Source: Trifolium pratense (lineage: Eukaryota > Streptophyta > Magnoliopsida > Fabales > Fabaceae). Taken from it: a DNA stretch of 64,000 nt. Shown one piece after another: positions 55,461-64,000 of the stretch. The stretch is taken from the NCBI RefSeq assembly GCF_020283565.1, contig NC_060061.1, positions 434,001 to 498,000 on the forward strand. Direction: 5' to 3'. A model generated the notes under the pieces. The model was not told where the DNA came from. It saw only the letters and a list, made by a program, of their open reading frames with translations, and did no database searches. The position numbers were made by a program, and so were the translations under genes. Position 1 is the first letter of the stretch; each line of letters starts with the position of its first letter.

Positions 55461-57910
55461 TGTCACGACCCAATCTCGGATCATGATCGGCGCACAAGCT
55501 AACACTAACTCATCATATCGTCAGCCCGTGCAAGCCTAATACACTAGCTATAATCTATACACTATAACAAAGACACTTATTTAAAATATACAGTTACTGA
55601 AATTATAGCTCGACAGGGAGGGTCCCTGGTCCTACGTATCCCTAAACAATTAGGGAATCAGAGCCACGTAGTTCTCTAAGTGTTGGTTAACTATCAGCAA
55701 AAATATATAAAGCTATTTCATTTCATTATGCACACTAAAACGGTCGTACTTTGAAAACTTATACCAAAAATACTATTTTACAACATCAAGGGAAACAATA
55801 TTTGATAAAATCTTTAACAGGAACCACTTGTTAATCATATACGAAGTTCTACACGCACACCTACACTTAAAACTAATAATAAGCTTGTCATATCTAATAT
55901 CACTTATCTTTTCCCACTATGTTGACATAAACCACATTGTCTCTTCGTTGTGGTGAACGGTACTAACCACATTATCTCTTCGTTGTGGCGAACGGATACC
56001 ACCTTATCTCTTCGTAGTGGTGAACGGATATACCACATTATCTCTTCGTTGTGGCGAACGGCTATACCACCTTATCTCTTCGTGGTGGCGAACGGATATA
56101 CCACATTATCTCTTCGTTGTGGCGAACGGCTATACCACCTTATCTCTTCGTGGTGGCGAACGGATATACCACATTATCTCTTCGTTGTGGTGAACGGTAC
56201 TAACCACATTATCTCTTCGTTGTGGCGAACGGATACCACCTTATCTCTTCGTAGTGGCGAACGGCTATACCACCTTATCTCTTCGTGGTGGCGAACGGTA
56301 CCTTTATATTTCTAATAAAACATTAAAATATAATTTACCGGTACTTTACTCAATGTGAATCTATTCTTATTTAACTTATCATATTTAACATGAAAAATCC
56401 TAACACACTTGTAAATAATGTATAAGTGGCACCATATCGAAATCAATTTCCTAATGTGTCCTATAAATCCAAACAATAGCAATCTTCTTCACATAAAGTA
56501 TATCACTTCAACCGTGTTCCGAGTCATTTCATTTCACATGCATATGCTTCATTGAAATACTATCTAGATCGATAGATTATTGATCTCAACGTATTTATAT
56601 TCACAATATGTCATTCTTTTCTAGCCACACCGGTTCATTCTTATCTTTCCTTTAACTATAAATTAAAAGGAAACTATGCTCGGCTAAAATAAAGCCTCTA
56701 AGCATCATTAATACCACTAAACCAAACTATGGTTAGTTACTTGGCAATTCCTATTAATTCAAAATATGAGTACACATAATACTAAACAAAAGAGTATAAA
56801 CTAGCATAATTTCATGTCTACATCACCTAAGCTCATAAGAATACAAGTTGAGACAAAACCATAGGGATGATCACCTCTGTTAGTGACAATTAACGTCTAA
56901 AAGAGCTGTTATACTCGTAGCAAAGTTACCAAAGTGTTTAAACAGTCCATTCAAACTATTTTACTACAATCTAACTACTCTTTAATGTGTTATAACAGTC
57001 CCCAATGAAATATTAACATGAGATTCTAACTAGTTCATATTCTATCATGATAAAACATGATTCTAACATACTTTAATTCTTACAATAAAGTCTATTAGTT
57101 TTAAAAGAGTGCCAATAGTTCCAAAACAGTCCCAAAACCATTCCAATATTGAATATTCTAGAATCTCAGCTAGATTGTAATTAAATCATAACAGAATATG
57201 AATCTAACATACTCTAATTTCTACATTGAAGTCTCCAATCATAATTTATCAATAGTTGGGGTAGAATTTCTTAACATTCCAACACATGCCACTTCTCATA
57301 CTTAGGTTTACTTTAAAATTCTAGTTTCTACCAAAATTAAAGCCTAATAAAAGAATTCACCTTAGTTATTTGAAGATGAAGATGAAGATGGCGATGGACC
57401 TCTTTAAATCTTGTGGGTTTCAAACCCTCTTTCCTTTCACTAACCCAAATCTTGAAGCTTTAGCCTTTAATTCCTTTCAATGGACTCTCTAACTCATTGG
57501 AAGAAGCTTATTCTCCATGAATATATTACATGTACTTAGTGTTAGAGAGGAATTGGAAAGATTTTGAAATCATGATATGGAGAGAGTGTGGGTTCGGGAG
57601 AGTTCCTGAGAAAATAGAGAGAAATTGAATGAAAAAGAAATAATATCCTGATTTGGGTTATGTTTATCCATTATAACATGTTCATCCCAATTACCTAAAT
57701 TACCCTCTCTTTTGTTAAATAATTACTATAGTATAAATAATTTGTAACTAAATTTTTTAATTGGTAGTAAAAAGTAAAAAGAGCACTTGCCACTAATATC
57801 TATTTAGCTAGAATGTTACAACAACTGGGTTTTAATTAAATTAGTAACTTAATTTAACTTTAGGCCAATGATAATTATTATTAACTACAATAAGATTTTG
57901 GGTTATTACA
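55461..57910 (-). repeat. 3' LTR (2450 bp)
   Basis: Contains the minisatellite at 55925-56300 and AT-rich sequence. Differs from the right LTR at about 56460 (C against A). Confidence 0.95.
55925..56300 (-). repeat. minisatellite in the 3' LTR
   Basis: About eleven units of 31-35 bp with CACATTATCTCTTCGTTGTG and GCGAACGG. CCAC...GTGG at unit edges allows small hairpins. The 121-codon frame across it is a product of the repeat. Confidence 0.93.
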
Positions 57911-59708
57911 TTCTACCCCCCTTAAAAAATTTCGTCCTCGAAATTTCGCATTACTTAACAATTTGATCTTCTTCCGCTGCGTACTCTGATCAACTAATAG
58001 CTCTACTTGTCATTTTAAGTCTTCACAACTGTCACTTTAATCTATATACACGATATAGAGTAACTCTTCATGTTTATCAATCTCTTTTGTTCTTTTTCAT
58101 AAGGTTTGCCACTAACAGCGATTATTACAACAAACCTTAAATAAAAAAAACATAGCTAGGAAGATATCATAGACATTTTGAAATGAAATGGAAAGAGAAT
58201 CTACTTTCGTTACGTGATTTGATATGCTCATTATTATCAACCAACATATTATTGAAGCACAAAGCAATATGTTTTGAGACTATCATTCCCTATAATAAGT
58301 GTTTCTAAATAATATCCAAAAAGGAAATATGGTAACATGGATGAACATAAATAAATAGAAACACACAAAGTGATGAATGTACTAGTTTTAGCTTTAACAA
58401 GTTATGTCTTTTGCATTTGTAAACACTATGTCCCAAAATAACCAACACAGGGGCACTACCGTCACATGAATTAGTGAGTAATTCAAAACCAAGAATCTTG
58501 AATCTATACAACAACAAAGTTTCAAAAGGGCAGCCCTGTGTTAATATTAGAATGTAGAGAGTCCACAAAGGTTCATTGTGTTACACTTAAGAGATTAAAA
58601 CACAAAAGCCAAATGAGTTCTCATGAATGAGGAAGAATAATAACCTTGTGTTTAAATCCTTAAGAGAATTAAAATGGATTAACACATGAATACACAAGAG
58701 CTTTACGTTTTAATTTTCAAAACATCTACAAGTAAACCATCATAGGGACAACAATTCAGATTTCATGATCTTATCCTTAGAAAAACAGTACTGATCATGT
58801 TCCTAAAGATGCGATAAGTCCATAATTATCACGACCTAAACCACTTTGCGTTTAGCCCAATTCCTACTTAACAAGTATGTGATTAGTGAGAATAATGCAA
58901 TCTTATCCAGAGAAATTCCAAACATTGAACAAGGTTAAGAACCAATTTAAGAAGAGTGTTGCAACCACAAAAAAATAACCATGGTTCATGAGAATTTAAC
59001 AGGTTCAGTTCAAGACCTAAAGTATCAACATTTATAGGAATTTAAGCTAGCAACTATGTAACAAGAGTTCTTGACGCAGAAAAATAATAGATTCAGCGCC
59101 TGTCAAATTATACCATTATTTTAGAAATTTTTCACAACTTGTACTACCGAAACAATCTCATGACAGTCAAATGATAGAGATTGCAAACAAGTCACAAATA
59201 ATCAACCTCATATCTTCAAAATTTGCAAATTTCAAAATTTTACAAGTAAAGTATACAAAAGGGTTATGACGGTGCTAATATTTCTTCAATGATCAACTTT
59301 AGACACATAAAGTTCTAAGTTCTAACCAACAATCAACATGTCAAAATTAAGTCACCATCCTAACTATTCAAAGTTAGCAAATTAATAGCTAAAATAAAGT
59401 GACTAAAGAGGATAATGTCATAAAACTCAACAAGAGTGGTAAGAACAAAGTTGACAAATACTAGGATTATTTTAACAATTATTATTCTTTTTAAAATTGC
59501 AATCCTTCTATTCAAAGTAAATAAACCATGAAATATCACAGTCACATGATTCTCAATGAGAGTTCAAAATTATAAGTTTTGTATTTATGACTCTAAGGTA
59601 CTCATAAAGGCCAAGACAATCACACTAAAGAACTTGACAAATTCAGCTTTAAAATAGCATATGCTATTATCCCTATAGGATTTATAAACCGGGCTCTGAT
59701 ACCAACTT
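57911..59708 (-). other. interior of the 2450-bp-LTR element
   Basis: 1.8 kb, AT-rich, without recognisable gag or pol apart from the short 3' pol remnant. Longest frame about 87 codons, no motif. Confidence 0.7.
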
Positions 59709-62158
59709 TGTCACGACCCAATCTCGGATCATGATCGGCGCACAAGCTAACACTAACTCATCATATCGTCAGCCCGTGCAAGCCTAATACACTAGCTATA
59801 ATCTATACACTATAACAAAGACACTTATTTAAAATATACAGTTACTGAAATTATAGCTCGACAGGGAGGGTCCCTGGTCCTACGTATCCCTAAACAATTA
59901 GGGAATCAGAGCCACGTAGTTCTCTAAGTGTTGGTTAACTATCAGCAAAAATATATAAAGCTATTTCATTTCATTATGCACACTAAAACGGTCGTACTTT
60001 GAAAACTTATACCAAAAATACTATTTTACAACATCAAGGGAAACAATATTTGATAAAATCTTTAACAGGAACCACTTGTTAATCATATACGAAGTTCTAC
60101 ACGCACACCTACACTTAAAACTAATAATAAGCTTGTCATATCTAATATCACTTATCTTTTCCCACTATGTTGACATAAACCACATTGTCTCTTCGTTGTG
60201 GTGAACGGTACTAACCACATTATCTCTTCGTTGTGGCGAACGGATACCACCTTATCTCTTCGTAGTGGTGAACGGATATACCACATTATCTCTTCGTTGT
60301 GGCGAACGGCTATACCACCTTATCTCTTCGTGGTGGCGAACGGATATACCACATTATCTCTTCGTTGTGGCGAACGGCTATACCACCTTATCTCTTCGTG
60401 GTGGCGAACGGATATACCACATTATCTCTTCGTTGTGGTGAACGGTACTAACCACATTATCTCTTCGTTGTGGCGAACGGATACCACCTTATCTCTTCGT
60501 AGTGGCGAACGGCTATACCACCTTATCTCTTCGTGGTGGCGAACGGTACCTTTATATTTCTAATAAAACATTAAAATATAATTTACCGGTACTTTACTCA
60601 ATGTGAATCTATTCTTATTTAACTTATCATATTTAACATGAAAAATCCTAACACACTTGTAAATAATGTATAAGTGGCACCATATCGAAATCAATTTCCT
60701 AATGTGTCATATAAATCCAAACAATAGCAATCTTCTTCACATAAAGTATATCACTTCAACCGTGTTCCGAGTCATTTCATTTCACATGCATATGCTTCAT
60801 TGAAATACTATCTAGATCGATAGATTATTGATCTCAACGTATTTATATTCACAATATGTCATTCTTTTCTAGCCACACCGGTTCATTCTTATCTTTCCTT
60901 TAACTATAAATTAAAAGGAAACTATGCTCGGCTAAAATAAAGCCTCTAAGCATCATTAATACCACTAAACCAAACTATGGTTAGTTACTTGGCAATTCCT
61001 ATTAATTCAAAATATGAGTACACATAATACTAAACAAAAGAGTATAAACTAGCATAATTTCATGTCTACATCACCTAAGCTCATAAGAATACAAGTTGAG
61101 ACAAAACCATAGGGATGATCACCTCTGTTAGTGACAATTAACGTCTAAAAGAGCTGTTATACTCGTAGCAAAGTTACCAAAGTGTTTAAACAGTCCATTC
61201 AAACTATTTTACTACAATCTAACTACTCTTTAATGTGTTATAACAGTCCCCAATGAAATATTAACATGAGATTCTAACTAGTTCATATTCTATCATGATA
61301 AAACATGATTCTAACATACTTTAATTCTTACAATAAAGTCTATTAGTTTTAAAAGAGTGCCAATAGTTCCAAAACAGTCCCAAAACCATTCCAATATTGA
61401 ATATTCTAGAATCTCAGCTAGATTGTAATTAAATCATAACAGAATATGAATCTAACATACTCTAATTTCTACATTGAAGTCTCCAATCATAATTTATCAA
61501 TAGTTGGGGTAGAATTTCTTAACATTCCAACACATGCCACTTCTCATACTTAGGTTTACTTTAAAATTCTAGTTTCTACCAAAATTAAAGCCTAATAAAA
61601 GAATTCACCTTAGTTATTTGAAGATGAAGATGAAGATGGCGATGGACCTCTTTAAATCTTGTGGGTTTCAAACCCTCTTTCCTTTCACTAACCCAAATCT
61701 TGAAGCTTTAGCCTTTAATTCCTTTCAATGGACTCTCTAACTCATTGGAAGAAGCTTATTCTCCATGAATATATTACATGTACTTAGTGTTAGAGAGGAA
61801 TTGGAAAGATTTTGAAATCATGATATGGAGAGAGTGTGGGTTCGGGAGAGTTCCTGAGAAAATAGAGAGAAATTGAATGAAAAAGAAATAATATCCTGAT
61901 TTGGGTTATGTTTATCCATTATAACATGTTCATCCCAATTACCTAAATTACCCTCTCTTTTGTTAAATAATTACTATAGTATAAATAATTTGTAACTAAA
62001 TTTTTTAATTGGTAGTAAAAAGTAAAAAGAGCACTTGCCACTAATATCTATTTAGCTAGAATGTTACAACAACTGGGTTTTAATTAAATTAGTAACTTAA
62101 TTTAACTTTAGGCCAATGATAATTATTATTAACTACAATAAGATTTTGGGTTATTACA
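59709..62158 (-). repeat. 5' LTR (2450 bp)
   Basis: Near identical to 55461-57910, including the minisatellite at about 60173-60548 with the same unit order. Confidence 0.95.
60173..60548 (-). repeat. minisatellite in the 5' LTR
   Basis: Same eleven-unit pattern and order as 55925-56300. Confidence 0.93.
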
Positions 62159-62253
62159 ATAATCATCCACCTAAGTCGTGTATTAGAATGTTCACCTTTT
62201 TTTATATTACTTTTGATTTATCCATATTTGTTAAATTGTTATAAAAGTTGAAA

Positions 62254-63091
62254 GTTTTAAAACCCGGACCGGTGATCGACCCGGTCAAGACACTGGGTCA
62301 CTGGTTCACTGGTCAGACCAGTGGGTCACTGGTCAGACCGCATGACTGTTGACCTGACTTATATAAAAAAAATTAAATGTATTCATGACTTAATTTTCAT
62401 AACAATAAAATTTAATAAAAAAATTTCCTTTCAAACATTTTTCAATAAAATTTCATATATTTAAAAGAAAAATACAAAAAACTTAATATTTCAATGTTGT
62501 TTACCATAAAGTATTATAGTTTTAGTAAAAAAAAAATATATTATAATATTTTTGGTCCAACTATTATATTATAATTTTTAATATATATTTTCTTTTTTTA
62601 TATAATAATATATATTATCTTAGTAATTTTTTTTGCGCAATATTTTCTTAGAAATTAGAACAACATATGAATATTATATATATGTGTGTGTGAATATGAA
62701 TGAAATTTAAAATAACAAGGAAAAGAAATTATCAATGTATTTATACATGACATGGAACTTAATTAATATTAAATATATTTCAGTTTTATACAATATCACA
62801 TAAATTCATTTGGCCAAGTGGTGGTAGTGTTGCTAATATATCCAATTGACATGGGTTCAACTCCCATCTACCACAAAATTTGTATTTTTTGGAAATATTG
62901 ATACATTCTCCAACCGGTTCGGTTCGCAGGCGGTTTTATTCGGTTCGCGGTTCAACCACCGAACCGGCCGGGTTGCAACGGTTTTCACCGGGTTTATAGC
63001 AGAACCGGTCCTGCACACAAACCTAACCGTTGAAGCTTCCGGTTCCCGGCCGGACCGGTCCGACCGGCCGGTCCGGTCCGGTTTTTAAAAC
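62254..63091. mobile_element. CCGG-rich element with terminal inverted repeats
   Basis: The left end GTTTTAAAACCCGGACCGG matches the reverse complement of the right end (GTTTTAAAAACCGGACCGG) at 18 of 19 positions. Both ends are GC-rich clusters of CCGG/GGTC words; the centre (62350-62800) is very AT-rich. No transposase and no clear target duplication. Superfamily not assigned. Confidence 0.65.
62811..62872 (+). repeat. tRNA-like module inside the CCGG-rich element
   Basis: A-box TGGCCAAGTGG (62811-62821) and B-box GGTTCAACTCC (62854-62864) are present. A 7-bp stem GTGGTAG/CTACCAC and a perfect 5-bp T-arm (ATGGG/CCCAT) can form, but there is no normal anticodon arm. Either a decayed tRNA/SINE head or chance. 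Confidence 0.45.
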
Positions 63092-64000
63092 ATTGGTTGA
63101 AGGTATCAGCCTTTTTTATGGTAAATTGTTCGGTACACATATTATGTGGATGTGTACCGGTACATTGCTGATGTGGTTAATAAATGAAAAATATTTAATG
63201 CAAATTTTGTTTCTTTATTAAATTTTTATTTTAAACACTACTTTTTAATATTTACAAATGTATCATTCACATAAATATAATCATCAATCATATTCTACAA
63301 CAAATCAAAATATGCATCAAATCAAATCATTCGACCTAAATTTTCACTTTACTAGGCCAAGTCTAATTAAAATGGGTACATCACTTGTCGATAACACATG
63401 TAAGAATATGAATTTTATAAAATTTATCATTAAAGTGTATCTTTATTTCATATATAGATCATTTATTTATGATAAATTTTATAAAAATTTAAAATCGTTT
63501 AATACGTTATTGAAATCGATCCAGATTAACGCTATTCAATAAAAAAATATAAACTATTAATCTTAACTAGTGTTAATTGTATTAGCCATTGTATTATTTG
63601 CAAGTGGTGCACCGTAGAAGACTTATTTCTAGAAATATTGATTCTCTTATTTCTAGCACTCTTTGCAGCACCAACCTACGTTGCATTGGTGCGAGTACAG
63701 TACCGGTACTCGATACGGGTATGGTACGATATGTTTTAAAAAAACTAATGTACGTGTATGCACATAAATTAAGGTACGAATATGTACCCGATATTAGTAC
63801 AAACACTTCCAATTAGAAGAAATGTATCATAGGCACCAACACTTCTGAGCACGAGTGTTCTGTTTTCGACACATGTTCAATTACTTCCATTTTATTAAGT
63901 TATTAGCGGTGTCTACGTATCAGTGTCATGTCTGGTGTCCATGCCTGATTGATAATATGCAGAATTAGAATTCATTTTCCTTTGATAATATTCCAGATTA
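63092..64000. other. right-end spacer with foldback remnant
   Basis: 63380-63625 resembles the foldback element at 41429 (TTATTGAAATCGATCCAGAT then TAACG, and CAAGTGGTGCACCGTAG). No gene is seen to the end of the window. Confidence 0.5.

Larger units (their letters stand above)
55461..62158 (-). mobile_element. non-coding LTR element with 2450-bp LTRs
   Basis: Two LTRs of exactly 2450 bp (one difference noticed) enclose 1798 bp. Target duplication ATAAT is at 55456-55460 and 62159-62163. Minus-strand polarity: 5' LTR on the right, primer site TGGTATCAGAGC at 59693-59704, purine tract AAGGGGGGTAGAA at about 57911-57923 before the 3' LTR. Just inside lies CGAGGACGAAATTT, a remnant of the 3' end of pol in Tekay/Del-like chromoviruses. 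No protein domain remains, so it moved with borrowed enzymes. Very recent insertion. Confidence 0.94.

Noticed and set aside
55925..56300. Regularly spaced palindrome-containing repeats resembling a CRISPR array, with a 121-codon frame
   Set aside because: Units are direct minisatellite copies with no unique spacers, inside an LTR of a plant retroelement and repeated in the other LTR. The frame is a by-product.

Overview
This is AT-rich plant nuclear DNA. Plant-type introns, an A3-type cyclin family, a WPP-domain gene, a PIP-type secreted peptide, a eukaryotic tRNA-Asp and dense LTR, SINE and MITE insertions all say so. The repeat families look like those of a papilionoid legume (Medicago/Trifolium-like). 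That placement is an inference, not a proof.

Layout. At 0-5.4 kb there is a small secreted-peptide gene on the plus strand (80-304), a gene-poor stretch, and a WPP/MAF1-type gene on the minus strand (4893-5390). At 5.8-7.1 kb there is a compact TRIM-like LTR element with its target duplication. From 8.6 to 53.5 kb runs a dispersed cluster of five A3-type cyclin genes, all on the minus strand with the same eight exons. They are called here A (8575-10639), B (21088-22846), C (26245-27967), D (44048-45929) and E (51600-53505). Two cyclin relics lie at 19.3 and 25.7 kb. A, B and C form one subgroup; D and E form another. Homologous 3' flanks beside the copies show that gene plus downstream flank was the duplicated unit. 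Between the genes lie a non-coding LTR element (11294-15827) with a large internal minisatellite, a SINE, a 427-bp tandem duplication, a tRNA-Asp gene, LINE and copia remnants, and an 11.1-kb Tat-lineage Ty3/gypsy element (29873-40996).

The Tat element carries gag-protease and a pol with two RNase H domains on the minus strand. On the opposite strand it holds what looks like a complete spliced gene with its own TATA box and a 5'-UTR intron full of hairpin repeats. Its left flank of 479 bp is repeated after its right LTR, across a patchwork filler junction and without a target duplication.

From 53.9 to 64 kb there are MITEs, a short retroposon with a 17-bp target duplication, a non-coding LTR element with two 2450-bp LTRs (55461-62158), and a CCGG-rich element with terminal inverted repeats.

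Function. The five cyclins are predicted CDK-binding S-phase regulators. All keep the cyclin-box Lys and Glu. They differ in destruction-box ending, a docking-patch residue, splice acceptors and promoter motifs: a telo-box in A-C, exact E2F sites in D-E. This suggests divergence of regulation after duplication. No host pathway links them to the peptide or WPP genes. Exon borders were set by GT-AG rules and by comparing the five copies; no transcript evidence was available.
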